Positions 33,539-43,100 of a DNA stretch of 64,000 nucleotides are shown piece by piece. The notes beneath the pieces are model-generated. The model ran no database searches, was not told the DNA's origin, and saw nothing but the letters and a program-made list of their open reading frames with translations. How positions within the stretch are numbered: position 1 is the first letter of the stretch; each line of letters starts with the position of its first letter. The translations under genes and the position numbers were made by a program. Origin of the DNA: Nocardia aurea (GTDB taxonomy: Bacteria > Actinomycetota > Actinomycetes > Mycobacteriales > Mycobacteriaceae); contig NZ_QCYJ01000099.1 in NCBI RefSeq assembly GCF_003123685.1, positions 124,001 to 188,000 of the forward strand. Direction: 5' to 3'.

Positions 33539-34920
33539 GCTCGGGTGGGCCCGCGCCGAGCACCCCCGTGACGAACCCGGTCGACGACGCGGTCGCCGAG
33601 CGCTTGGCGCGGGCGTTGCGCTGCGTCACGATCTCCACCGAGGAACCGACCGACGCCGCCGACGGCGAGTTCGCGCGTCTGGCCGAGCACCTGGAGCTGT
33701 CCTTCCCGCTGACGCACGCCGAACTCGAGCTGGAGACCTTCGGTCGCAGCAGGCTCTACCGCTGGGCGGGTGCGGAGCCGGATCGGGTGTCGGCGATTCT
33801 GCTCGCGCATCAGGACGTGGTTCCGGTCGGGGACGAACCGGGCTGGACGCATCCGCCGTTCGACGGCGTGGTGGACGCGGACCACATCTGGGGTCGCGGC
33901 GCCATCGATGACAAGAGCAGGCTGATGGCGATCCTGGAGGCGGTGGAGGCCGCGCTCGCCGACGGGGTGCGCCCCCGGCACACCGTCTACCTGGCGTTCG
34001 GCCACGACGAGGAGGTGTTCGGCGACGACGGCGCGGTCCGCATGGCGCGGCGGTTGCGTGAGGCGGGGGTGCGCGCGGATCTGCTGCTGGACGAGGGCGG
34101 CGTGATCACCCGGGGCGTCGCCGACGGGGTGGATCGCCCGGTGGCGTCCATCATGCTGGGCGAGAAGGGCTATGCCACCGTCCGGCTGTCGGTGCGGGAG
34201 GTGGGCGGACATTCCTCGATGCCGGGTAGGCAGACCGCCGTGGGCAGGCTCGCCCGCGCGGTGGCGCGCGTCCAGGACAATCCGATGCCGTTGCGGCTCA
34301 CTCCCGGCGCGATCGACATGCTCTCGCGACTGCGCCACGCGATGCCCGAGGCCAGGCGACGTCTGCTCGGTCTGGCGTCGGTCGGTGTCGTCGCGCCGCT
34401 CATCACCCGGATCCTGGCCCGGACTCCGCAGACCGAGGCGATGGTCCGCACGACCACGGCGCCCACCGTCATCCGCGGCGGTGTGAAGGCGAACGTCCTG
34501 CCCCAGCACGCCGAGGCGCTGGTCAATTTCCGGATTCTGCCGGGGGACTCGGTCGACACGGTGCTCGCGCACTGCCGCGAGGTCGTGCGTGACGCCGATG
34601 TCCACATCGAACTGGTCGGGATGTCCTCGGAACCTTCCGGTAGCGCTACTCCGGGTCCCGCCTACGAGATGATCGCCGCGCTCGCCGAGGCGGTCGTGCC
34701 GGGGATCGCGGTCACCACCGGCATCGTGCCGGGAGCCACCGATTCCCGGCACTACGACGATCTGGCCGTCACCCGCTGCAATTTCGCGCCGATCGTGCTG
34801 ACGGCCGCGGACCTGGCGACGATCCACGGAACCGACGAGCGGATCTCCCGGGTGAACTACGCTCGGCTGATCGAGTTCAACAGACGGCTGATCGACGCGC
34901 TCGCGACGGGCCCCGAGTAG
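33535..34920 (+). CDS. M20-family metallopeptidase (carboxypeptidase-like)
   Basis: A 461-residue zinc-dependent amidohydrolase/peptidase of the M20 family. Metal-site motifs are in order: LLAHQDVVPVG (His and Asp), GRGAIDDKS with the bridging Asp, GHDEEVFGDDG with the catalytic Glu, and IHGTDERIS near the end with the last His. The dimerisation domain lies in the middle (LGEKGYATVRLSVREVGGHSS, in parts). The length and the long N-terminal part resemble yeast carboxypeptidase S-like M20 proteins. It has no signal peptide. The GTG start overlaps the CocE gene stop by 4 bp and the lipase gene follows after 24 bp, so these hydrolases are co-expressed. Confidence 0.88.
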   Translation: MSSGGPAPSTPVTNPVDDAVAERLARALRCVTISTEEPTDAADGEFARLAEHLELSFPLTHAELELETFGRSRLYRWAGAEPDRVSAILLAHQDVVPVGDEPGWTHPPFDGVVDADHIWGRGAIDDKSRLMAILEAVEAALADGVRPRHTVYLAFGHDEEVFGDDGAVRMARRLREAGVRADLLLDEGGVITRGVADGVDRPVASIMLGEKGYATVRLSVREVGGHSSMPGRQTAVGRLARAVARVQDNPMPLRLTPGAIDMLSRLRHAMPEARRRLLGLASVGVVAPLITRILARTPQTEAMVRTTTAPTVIRGGVKANVLPQHAEALVNFRILPGDSVDTVLAHCREVVRDADVHIELVGMSSEPSGSATPGPAYEMIAALAEAVVPGIAVTTGIVPGATDSRHYDDLAVTRCNFAPIVLTAADLATIHGTDERISRVNYARLIEFNRRLIDALATGPE

Positions 34921-34944
34921 TCGACGCGACCGGAAGGAGCGCGG

Positions 34945-35787
34945 GTGACCCGCACCGAAGAAGGCGTTTTCGAAGGCAGTGGCAGCCGGATCGCCTGGCG
35001 CGCATGGCTTCCCGAGACGGCGACGCGCGCGGTCGTCGTGCTCGTGCACGGTGTCGCCGAACATTCGGGCCGCTACGCCCATGTCGGCACCCGGCTGGCC
35101 GACGCCGGTTTCGCCGTCTACGCGCTCGATCACCTCGGACACGGGAAATCCGCGGGCGGCGGCGGGGCGAATATCGGATCGATGGACATCTCGGCCGACA
35201 ATGTCGCGGCCATGCTCGCCCTCGCGATCCGCGAACAACCGGATGTGCCGACCTTCCTACTCGGGCATTCGATGGGCAGTCTGATCACGCTGTATCTGGC
35301 GACCCGCGAACCCGTCGACGTCACCGGAATCATCCTGTCGGCTCCCCCGCTCGATATCCCGGTCGGCAATCCGTTGCAGCGCCTGTTCGCGCCGGTACTG
35401 AGCACGCTGACGCCGAATCTCGGTGTGCTGACCCTGGATTCCTCGATGATCAGCCGCGATCCGGCGGTGGTCAGCGCCTACGACAACGATCCGCTGGTGT
35501 TCCGCGGCAAGCTGCCCGCCCGCACGGGCGCGGAGATCCTGCGCGGCACCGACCTGGTCAAGAAACGGCTCGGCGAGCTCGCCCAGCCGCTGCTGGTGCT
35601 GCACGGCACGGCCGACGCGCTGGCTGCGCCGTCCAGCACCGATCTGGTGGAGCGCGGCGCCGGATCGAAGGATCTGACGGTGATCCGCTACGAGGGCTTC
35701 TACCACGAGGTATTCAACGAACCGGAGCAGGACAGGGTTCTGACCGACGTGGTCGAATGGCTGGAGCGCCACATTACCGGGCAGTAG
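34945..35787 (+). CDS. Monoacylglycerol lipase-like alpha/beta hydrolase
   Basis: A 280-residue alpha/beta hydrolase of the monoacylglycerol lipase type (compare mycobacterial Rv0183). The oxyanion motif VHGVAEHSGRY, DHLGHGKS, the nucleophile elbow GHSMGS, the catalytic Asp in LHGTADALA and the catalytic His in GFYHEVFNEPE form a complete triad. Expected reaction: hydrolysis of monoacylglycerols from host or storage lipid to fatty acid and glycerol. A GTG start with AAGGAG 5 bp upstream is well supported. It sits in the CocE-M20-lipase-lumazine synthase operon. No signal peptide is visible, although Rv0183 is found at the cell wall. Confidence 0.9.
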   Translation: MTRTEEGVFEGSGSRIAWRAWLPETATRAVVVLVHGVAEHSGRYAHVGTRLADAGFAVYALDHLGHGKSAGGGGANIGSMDISADNVAAMLALAIREQPDVPTFLLGHSMGSLITLYLATREPVDVTGIILSAPPLDIPVGNPLQRLFAPVLSTLTPNLGVLTLDSSMISRDPAVVSAYDNDPLVFRGKLPARTGAEILRGTDLVKKRLGELAQPLLVLHGTADALAAPSSTDLVERGAGSKDLTVIRYEGFYHEVFNEPEQDRVLTDVVEWLERHITGQ

Positions 35788-35796
35788 ACTCCCGGC

Positions 35797-36264
35797 ATGG
35801 GAACCACATCCACCGGATCGGTCGCCTTCGTTCGCGCTATGTGGCACAGCTCGATCGTCGGTAAGGCTTTAGAGGGCTTCACCGCCGAATTGTCCGATCT
35901 CGGCTTCGACCCCGACACCGTCGACGTCTTCGAGGTGCCCGGCGCCTTCGAGATCCCGCTGCACGCCAAACGGCTCGCCGCCAGCGGGAAGTACTCCGCC
36001 GTCGTGGCCGCCGCGCTGGTCGTCGACGGCGGCATCTACCGGCACGATTTCGTCGCCTCCGCGGTGATCGACGGACTGATGCGCGTGCAGCTCGACACCG
36101 ACGTCCCGGTGTTCTCGGTGGTGCTCACCCCCCATCATTTCCACGAGCACAGCGAGCACGTCACCTATTTCACCGACCATTTCGTCACCAAGGGCGCCGA
36201 GGCCGCCCGCGCGCTGGCGACCACGCTCAACTCGCTGCGGTCGCTGCCCGCCGTCGCCGACTGA
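35797..36264 (+). CDS. ribH: Lumazine synthase, type II (RibH2-like)
   Basis: A 155-residue 6,7-dimethyl-8-ribityllumazine synthase, the penultimate enzyme of riboflavin synthesis. It joins the pyrimidine and the dihydroxybutanone phosphate. Signature segments are VEVPGAFEIP (here FEVPGAFEIP), VDGGIYRHDFVASAVI, VFSVVLTPHHFHEH and HFVTKGAEAA. The YRHDFVA and TPHHFHEH segments mark the decameric type II group known from Brucella and Mesorhizobium, in contrast to the usual GxTxHFD type I. It is the last gene of a hydrolase operon and not within a rib operon, 9 bp after the lipase gene. A housekeeping ribH probably exists elsewhere. Confidence 0.86.
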   Translation: MGTTSTGSVAFVRAMWHSSIVGKALEGFTAELSDLGFDPDTVDVFEVPGAFEIPLHAKRLAASGKYSAVVAAALVVDGGIYRHDFVASAVIDGLMRVQLDTDVPVFSVVLTPHHFHEHSEHVTYFTDHFVTKGAEAARALATTLNSLRSLPAVAD

Positions 36265-36273
36265 TCCGCCCGC

Positions 36274-37722
36274 TCAGGCGAATTTCGTCAGGCAGGCCCG
36301 CTCGCCGTCGAGTACACCGGTCCGGAACGCCTCGAGCCGCTGATACCCGCTCGTCACGATCTTGCCGTCGACATCGGCGGCGGCGAGACCGTCGGAGAGC
36401 AGTCCGGAGACCGCCTCGTCGAGATCCTTGGCCGACAACCGTGGGTCGCTGCTCGGTTCGCTCAACTCGGTGGTGAAAGCGCCGCTCAGGCAGGCCGTGC
36501 GCAGGCCCGCGGTGTCCGCGCCGGTCAGTTTCAGCCCGCGATCCTGTTGCACGGCGAGCATGTAGCGCGAGACGAACACGATGAAGGCGTTGTAGTCGCC
36601 CGCCACCGTGTCGGAGAGGACTTCCTCCTCGTCCGCGGCCACGGCGCGCTTGGCCAGCGTGCGCACATCGGTGCCGATCGTGTTCGAGGTCGGGCAGTAG
36701 GACACCGGCGCGGTCGCGGTGACCTTCGGGCAGTTCTTCACCACACCCGAATAGTCGAATTTCGGATTCTGCCGGATCGGGAACGCCTTGGCGAGCGCCT
36801 GGCTCACACTCGTCAGCGAGGCCACGTCGACGGGCAGTTGCTGCTGTTCCTCGTCCTCGATCTCGAAGGTGGTCGGCAGGGTGCCGCGACGGCTCTCCAG
36901 TTCGTTGCGATCGATCTTCTTGCAGGCGGCGGCGCCGTCGTTGTAGCCGAGTTGCACCGCCGTCACCCGTTCGAAGGCCGAACCGTGGACATTGTCGGGG
37001 TCGCTGGGATCGGTGTCGCGGATGGCGACCGTCACGCCGAGCACTCCGTCGAGTCCATCGGTCATATTCATCGTGAAATGTTTCGAATTCCCCTCGGCCA
37101 CGTGGCGTAGGAAAACCCCGGCGAGGCAGTCGGCCTGCTGTTCCTGCACCAGTACCGGTGTCAGGAATCCCGCGATCTTCGCCTGCCCCTGGATGGCGTG
37201 ACCGTATTCGTGCGCGAGCACCATCACCACCGCCATCGCGCCGTACTTCTTCTGCACCTCGGGCAGCAGTACCCCGCGATCCCAGCCGATGGTGTGATCA
37301 CCCGAGCAGTAGGCGGCGTTGACCACCTGGTAGGTGTCGGAGCGGCAGAACTTGACCGATTTCTGCTCCGGCGCCTTCGCGTCCCAGGAGATGAAGCGGC
37401 TCACCGGCTTCAAGGTTCCGGGAAAGGTCTTGGCGTACTCGGCTTTCCAGTACTCCTCGATATCGGCGATGGCGTTGAGCGACAGCCGGTCGATGGCGCC
37501 GCCGTCCCCGTTCTCCGCCGTCAGCGGCGCGTCCGGGACGCCGGGGCGCGGGCCGCTCGTACCGCTGTTGGTCGCGGCGGCGGCGAGCTCCCACGGATTC
37601 TCCGTGATCGTGGGAGCGGCGGCGTTCTCACCGGTGACGGTGACGGCGTCGCAGGCGGTCAGCGTGACGCCGAAGACGACGAGAGCCGCGATCACCCCGA
37701 CGCGCAGTCGCGCGAACCTCAT
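36274..37722 (-). CDS. Zinc metallopeptidase lipoprotein (neutral zinc metallopeptidase family)
   Basis: A 482-residue exported lipoprotein, with lipobox LTAC after VGVIAALVVFGV. The zinc motif HEYGH is in VMVLAHEYGHAIQGQ, and the third ligand region is EQQADCLAGVF, in the style of the PF04228 neutral zinc metallopeptidases. The segment before it, YCSGDHTIGWDRG, is also family-typical. The C-terminal 200 residues are helical with no motif. ATG 37722 has a GGGGAGG ribosome-binding site 6 bp upstream. Acting outside the cytoplasmic membrane, it could process surface proteins, but no substrate is known. It is convergent with ribH, only 9 bp apart. Confidence 0.87.
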   Translation of the reverse strand: MRFARLRVGVIAALVVFGVTLTACDAVTVTGENAAAPTITENPWELAAAATNSGTSGPRPGVPDAPLTAENGDGGAIDRLSLNAIADIEEYWKAEYAKTFPGTLKPVSRFISWDAKAPEQKSVKFCRSDTYQVVNAAYCSGDHTIGWDRGVLLPEVQKKYGAMAVVMVLAHEYGHAIQGQAKIAGFLTPVLVQEQQADCLAGVFLRHVAEGNSKHFTMNMTDGLDGVLGVTVAIRDTDPSDPDNVHGSAFERVTAVQLGYNDGAAACKKIDRNELESRRGTLPTTFEIEDEEQQQLPVDVASLTSVSQALAKAFPIRQNPKFDYSGVVKNCPKVTATAPVSYCPTSNTIGTDVRTLAKRAVAADEEEVLSDTVAGDYNAFIVFVSRYMLAVQQDRGLKLTGADTAGLRTACLSGAFTTELSEPSSDPRLSAKDLDEAVSGLLSDGLAAADVDGKIVTSGYQRLEAFRTGVLDGERACLTKFA

Positions 37723-37854
37723 CAGGTACCTCCCCGAAATCCTGTGCGGGACCCGCATGTTCACGGATCCGTCGGCGGATCCGCACATCCACCATCGAGC
37801 GTTCACATGGTAATCGCAGATTTCGCGCCGCGCGCAGCGCGACCGGCCGCTCGA

Positions 37855-38808
37855 TCAGCTGTTCAGGCGTGTCCTGGCCAGCACCGCCCGGTGGTCGGAT
37901 CCGGTGACGGTCATCGCCCTGACTTCTTCCGCGCTGCCCCCGGAGATCAGGATGTGGTCGATACCGATCAGCGGCCCCCAACTCTTGTCGGTCGGATAGG
38001 TCGGCAGCGGGCCCGCGCCGACCAGTTCGGCGGCGGAGGCGAATCCGCCGCGCAACAGGTCGCGGAAGGCGGTGTGGTCGCGGGTCGCGTTGAAATCCGC
38101 CCCGACCAGCGCCGGACCGGTGGTGGCGCCGAGGATGTCGCGGATGCGGCGCATCTCGGAATTCCACGCCTCGAAGTCCAGCGGCGGCGGCATCGGATGG
38201 AAAGCGAATACCGCGACAGCGCCGCGTTGCGGATGTTCCATCACCGCGCCGAGATTGTTCATGACGAAACCGTCGTATTTCCTGGTGTCGCGCAAAGGGT
38301 ATCGGCTGTAGATGCCGGTGCCCGCGCCCCAGCTCGCAGTCTCGACATAGCGGTAGGGCAGCAGCTCGGCAATTCCGGCGGCGTCCAGGCGCGTCACCGC
38401 CTCGGCGGTCAGTTCCTCGACGGTCAGCAGGTCGACCCGGTCCTCGCGCACCGTCCGCACGACCTGCGTCACGTCCGCGCCGCCGAACAGCAGATTGGAC
38501 TGGAGCACGGTGACCACCGGACCGTTACCGGCCGCCCTGCCGTCCGCCACGAAGATCGGCAACTGCGTCCACAGCGCCCCCGCGACGACGAGTCCGGCCG
38601 CGACCGCACTGCGCCAACCGCGAGCCAGCAGGAACAACAGCAGACCGACGATCGCGCCGAGCATCAGGTAGGAAGCGCCCGACGCGAGCAGCACCGGAAT
38701 CTCGCGCTGGCGGAACGCGCCGAAATACAGCACGATTCCCACGATTCCCGTCACGAGGGCGCCCCACCCCAGACCGAGCAGTGCCCGGTTCATCCATATA
38801 CGCACCAT
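37855..38808 (-). CDS. Membrane-anchored endonuclease/exonuclease/phosphatase-family protein
   Basis: A 317-residue protein with three hydrophobic helices in the first 85 residues (LLGLGWGALVTGIVGIVLYF, then ASYLMLGAIVGLLLFLLA, then AAGLVVAGALWTQL) and an EEP-fold domain. Catalytic landmarks are VLQSNLLFGG (Asn), LTVEELT (Glu), LVGADFNATRDH (Asp and Asn), IGIDHILIS (Asp-His) and the final TGSDHRAVLA (Asp-His). The active site would face outside the membrane. Such proteins may act on phospholipid or nucleic acid phosphodiesters. ATG 38808 was chosen over GTG 38817; neither has a strong ribosome-binding site. Substrate unknown. Confidence 0.86.
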   Translation of the reverse strand: MVRIWMNRALLGLGWGALVTGIVGIVLYFGAFRQREIPVLLASGASYLMLGAIVGLLLFLLARGWRSAVAAGLVVAGALWTQLPIFVADGRAAGNGPVVTVLQSNLLFGGADVTQVVRTVREDRVDLLTVEELTAEAVTRLDAAGIAELLPYRYVETASWGAGTGIYSRYPLRDTRKYDGFVMNNLGAVMEHPQRGAVAVFAFHPMPPPLDFEAWNSEMRRIRDILGATTGPALVGADFNATRDHTAFRDLLRGGFASAAELVGAGPLPTYPTDKSWGPLIGIDHILISGGSAEEVRAMTVTGSDHRAVLARTRLNS

Positions 38809-38898
38809 GATCTGCACTCTAGGTGGGCGCGGTGATAGCGGAACGGGGCCCGTGTGGAGACTTCGTGGAGATCGGTGGTCGACGCGGGTCTTCGAACC

Positions 38899-39504
38899 CT
38901 AGCTCCGCGCGGTGGGCGCGAACCCATATCCCCCGTCACGCTGTGTGATCAACAGATCGGCATGGGGCCGTGAGGGATCGGAGGCGAAGTGGTCACACTC
39001 GGCCATGATCCAGGCGTCCCAGAATTCGGACAGTCCGTGGCCGTCGCGTCGACGGCCGCGACGCCACGATTCGTCGGCGTCGAGTTCCATCCACAGCAGG
39101 TGTGACAGCCACGGCCGCAGATCGCGCCGCCCCGTGCCGACACCCTCGAGCAGGACCACCGGCGCCGGTGCGAGATGACCGACGGTCGTGAACGCCCGGG
39201 CGGTCCAGTCGTAGATGTCGTAATCGGCGGTGCGGTCCCGCGCGAGCGCGGTCAGCACCTGGTCGCGCAGACGATCGGTCCAGCCGAAGAATTCGTCGTG
39301 GGTGGCGAGGTCGTCGATGTGCAGGATCGGCGCGTCAACGAGGGCATGTGCCAGTCGATGGGCGAAACCGCTCTTCCCCGACCCGGCGTGGCCGTCGATC
39401 GCGACGAGGCGGACCCGCCCGCAGGACGGCGGCTGTGCGCGAAGCCGTCCTCCGAGGTCGTCGAGGTCGGAGGCGTTCTCGGCGGACTGTGTCGGGCGGT
39501 CCAT
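38899..39504 (-). CDS. P-loop nucleotide kinase-like protein (uridine kinase family)
   Basis: A 201-residue cytoplasmic kinase-like protein. The Walker A motif is IDGHAGSGKS, with FAHRLAH after it. HIDDLATHDEFFGWTDR is the uridine kinase/phosphoribulokinase-type substrate loop. VVLLEGVGTGRRDLRPW is the second-Asp or Walker B-type strand, and RRGRRRDGHG a basic lid. This type is usually annotated (uridine kinase) without proof of substrate. ATG 39504 begins MDRPTQSAENASDL. It is divergent from the HPr-like gene at 39638. Confidence 0.8.
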   Translation of the reverse strand: MDRPTQSAENASDLDDLGGRLRAQPPSCGRVRLVAIDGHAGSGKSGFAHRLAHALVDAPILHIDDLATHDEFFGWTDRLRDQVLTALARDRTADYDIYDWTARAFTTVGHLAPAPVVLLEGVGTGRRDLRPWLSHLLWMELDADESWRRGRRRDGHGLSEFWDAWIMAECDHFASDPSRPHADLLITQRDGGYGFAPTARS

Positions 39505-39637
39505 CCGGCCCACTCTAGGTGTGCGCGGACCGGCGACGAGCGGTGCGATCCACCTCGTCGATGTGCGCACAGGACCGACCGGCGGCGTCCTACAGTGGCG
39601 GGAAGGGTTGGCGCGGAGGTTTGCGAGGTGGGTCCGA

Positions 39638-39916
39638 ATGTATTTCGAGGAGTTCAGGGCGACGCGGGCGCTCACCGATGACGACGCGCAGGATCTGGCC
39701 GATGTCGCGGCCCGGTTCACCTCGCGTATCACGGTGACCAGTAACGGACGCAGCGTGCACGCGCCGGTCCTACCGACGTGCTGGGACGTCCTCGCGGTGC
39801 GTCCCGGCAGTGTGGTGGCGGTGACGGCCGAGGCGGGACATCATCCGCCGGATACCGAGGACCGCAGGGCAATTCGCGCGTTCGTCTCCCGATTCCGGGA
39901 ACCGATCGAGCGCTGA
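39638..39916 (+). CDS. HPr-like small protein lacking the phospho-histidine
   Basis: A 92-residue protein whose order of elements fits the HPr fold: helix DDDAQDLADVAARFTSRI, then ITVTSNGRSVHAP, an Asn-Gly hairpin as in HPr, VLAVRPGSVVAVTAEA, then the helix DRRAIRAFVSRF. HPr of the phosphotransferase system carries a catalytic His near residue 15; here that position has no His. It may be a regulatory or structural derivative, or the fold assignment may be wrong. GAGG lies 10 bp before ATG 39638. No sugar-transport gene is near. Confidence 0.55.
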   Translation: MYFEEFRATRALTDDDAQDLADVAARFTSRITVTSNGRSVHAPVLPTCWDVLAVRPGSVVAVTAEAGHHPPDTEDRRAIRAFVSRFREPIER

Positions 39917-39920
39917 GCAT

Positions 39921-40001
39921 TCATTCCTTCGGGAAGCCGAGGACGAATCCGATCGCGATGAGAACGGCGCTGACGACAGAAATCGGGACGATACTCCACA
40001 T
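39921..40001 (-). CDS. Tiny single-pass membrane protein, 26 aa
   Basis: A predicted 26-residue peptide beginning MWSIVPISVVSAVLIAIG and ending FPKE. Almost all of it is one hydrophobic helix long enough to span a membrane. Codon third positions are GC-rich. No good ribosome-binding site is visible and the peptide could be chance, but a helix with clean polar ends is unlike random sequence. It is convergent with the HPr-like gene and 4 bp from its stop. Confidence 0.3.
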   Translation of the reverse strand: MWSIVPISVVSAVLIAIGFVLGFPKE

Positions 40002-40130
40002 GGACGTCAAGGTTACGAAGCCGACAGTCCCGCAGTAGCATTTTGCCCGATTCGCCTGATATTCACCCCTCTTCGGGTGCGGCCGAATGTCGGCACCACG
40101 CACTCGAGCCGGGAATCGGCGGGCTCGCGT

Positions 40131-43100
40131 CTACCCGCCGAAAACCCTTTCCACCACGCGTTTCCCACGCCTGGTCACCCGCATGTAATTGTCGAGGAAT
40201 TCGCTGCCGTCGTCGTTGGGCCACCCCGCGACACGGGCGACCGCCGAGAGCAGACGGCCCGGCGCGGGCAATTGATCGGCGGGTTTGCCCCGGACCAGGA
40301 CCAGGGCGTTGCGGGCCTTGGTCGCGGTCAGCCAGGCGTCGCGCAGCAGCGCCACGTCGGAGGCGTCGAGCAATTTCGTCTGCTCGATGACATCCAGCGA
40401 TTCCAGTGTCGAGGTGTTGTGCAGCGCCGGGATCTCGTGCGCGTGACGCAACTGCATGAGTTGCACCGTCCATTCGATATCGGCCAGGCCGCCGCGACCG
40501 AGTTTGGTGTGGGTCGCCGGATCCGCGCCGCGCGGAAGCCGTTCGGCGTCGACCCGCGCCTTGATCCGCCGGATCTCGCGCACCGCCTCGGCCGAAACGC
40601 CGCCCGCCGGATAGCGCACCTTGTCGATGACGTGCAGGAAGCGCACGCCGAGTTCCTGATCACCGGCCACCTGGTGGGCGCGCAGCAATGCCTGCACCTC
40701 CCACGGCTGGGCCCACTGCTGGTAGTACGCGGTGTAGGCGGCCAGGGTGCGCACCAGGGCGCCGTTGCGGCCCTCCGGTCGCAAGCCCGCGTCCACGTGC
40801 AGCGGCGGGTCGGTGCTGGGGGCGCCGAGCAGTTTCTGCACCCGGTCGGCCACCGAATTCGACCACTTCACGGCCTTGGTCTCATCGAAACCCGGCCGTG
40901 GATCGCAGACGAACAGCACGTCGGCGTCGGAACCGTAACCGAGTTCGAGGCCGCCGAGTCTGCCCATGCCGATCACCGCGAAGTCGGCGGGCGCGGGTTC
41001 ACCGGTCTCGGCCTCGACGGCCCTGATCACGGCGGCGAGGGAGGCTTCGAGCACCGCGACCCAGACCGAGGAGAGCGCGCGGCACACCTGCGGGACGTCG
41101 AGCATCCCCAGCAGATCGGCCGAGGCCACCCTGGCCAGTTCGTGGCGACGCAGCGAACGCGCCGCCGCGACCGCGCGCCACGGATCCTCGTAACGCGCGG
41201 CGGCGGTGAGGATGCCGCGGGAGACGTCCTCCTGTTTAGGGCTGAGCAGCAGCGGACCACTCGGACCGTCGGCGTACATGCGAATGGTGTCGGGCGCGTT
41301 GATCAGCAGATCCGGCAGGTATTCCGAGGAGCCGAGCACGATCATCAGCCGTTGCGCGATCGCGCCTTCGTCACGCAGTTCGCGCAGGAACCAGATCTGG
41401 TCGTCGAGCCCCTCGGACACCCGGCGGTAGGCCAGCAGGCCCGCGTCGGGATTCGGTGTGTCACCGAGCCATTCGAGCAGCGTCGGCAGCAGTAGCGCCT
41501 GGATCCTGCCCTTGCGCGACACCCCGCCGGTCAAGGCCTTCAGATGTCCGAGCGCGTGCTCGGGCGAGGTATAGCCGAGGGCGGCCAACTGGCGGATGGC
41601 CGCGTCCGGGCTCAGCCGCAGCGCGTCCGAATCCAGTTTCGCCACCGATTCCAGCAGCGGGCGGTAGAAGAGTTTGGCGTGTAATCGCCGCACCCGCACC
41701 GCGTTGCGGCGGATCTCCGCGGCCAGCACACCGACCGCGTCCTGCCTGCCGTCCGGACGGACATGCGCCGCGCGGGCCAGCCAGCGCATCCCCTCCTCGT
41801 CGTCGGCGGGCGGCAGGGTGTGGGTCCGCTTGAGCCGCTGCAATTGCAGCCGATGTTCGAGCAGGCGCAGGAATTCGTAGGAGGCGGTCAGATTCGCCGC
41901 GTCGTCGCGGCCGACGTAACCACCGGCCGCCAAGGCCGTCAGCGCTTCGACGGTGCCCTGCACGTGCAGTGTCTCGTCCACCCGGCCGTGCACCAATTGC
42001 AGCAACTGCACGGCGAATTCGACGTCGCGCAGGCTGCCGTGACCGAGTTTGAGTTCGCGCTCGCGCAGATCCTCCGGCACCAGATCCTCGACGCGGCGGC
42101 GCATGGCCTGCACGTCGGGCACGAAATCCGGACGTTCCGAAGCGGCCCACACCATGGGCATGAGCGCGTCGCGATACTGCTGGCCGAGTTCGAGATCACC
42201 GGTCATCGGACGGTTCTTCAACAGCGCCTGGAATTCCCAGGTGCGCGCCCATCGCCGGTAGTACGCGAGATGCGATTCCAGCGTGCGCACCAACGCGCCG
42301 GCCTTGCCCTCGGGCCGCAACGCCGCGTCGACGTCGAAGAAGGCCTGGCTGCCGACGCTCATCATCTCGGCGGCCAGCCTGGTCGCCGTGGGGTCGGCGG
42401 GTTCGGCGACGAAGACCACGTCGACATCGCTGACGTAGTTCAGTTCCCGCGCCCCGCACTTGCCCATCGCGACGACCGCGAGCCGGACCTGACACGGGCC
42501 GTCCTTGCACACCCTGGCCACCGCGACCGACAGCGCGGCGGTGAGCGCGGCGTCGGCGAGGTCGGTCAGGTGCCGCCCGACGAGCTGGTACGGCAGTACC
42601 GGTTCGTTCTCCACGGTGGCGGCCAGATCGAGCGCGGCGAGCAACATGAGCTGATCGCGGTAGCGCCTGCGCAGCAGGGCCACCGCTTCGGGTCCGGCGA
42701 TCTGCGCCCGGAACAGCATCGGCCCGGCGTGCGGGCCCTCCTCGGGAACGGCCTTGACCACCGCGAGCAGATCGGCGATCAGTTCGTCGCGATCGGGCAG
42801 GTCTCGGCGTTGCAGGACCAGCCACGACGACGGGTCGGCCACCAGGTGGTCGGCGAAGGCGCTCGACGCGCCGAGCAGCGCGAAAAGCCTGCCGCGCAAC
42901 GAGGTATCGGTGCGCACCGCCGAATCCAGTGCCGCCCATTCGGTTCCGAGCTGCTCACGCAGCTTCACCATCGTGTTCAGCGCCAGGTCCGCGTCCGGTG
43001 CGCGCGACAGCGCCCACAGCACGGGGATACTTTCGACGTTGTCCCAGGCCAATTCGCGGAGCGAATCGGCGGCTGTCGGCTCGAGCAATCCGAGCCGACC

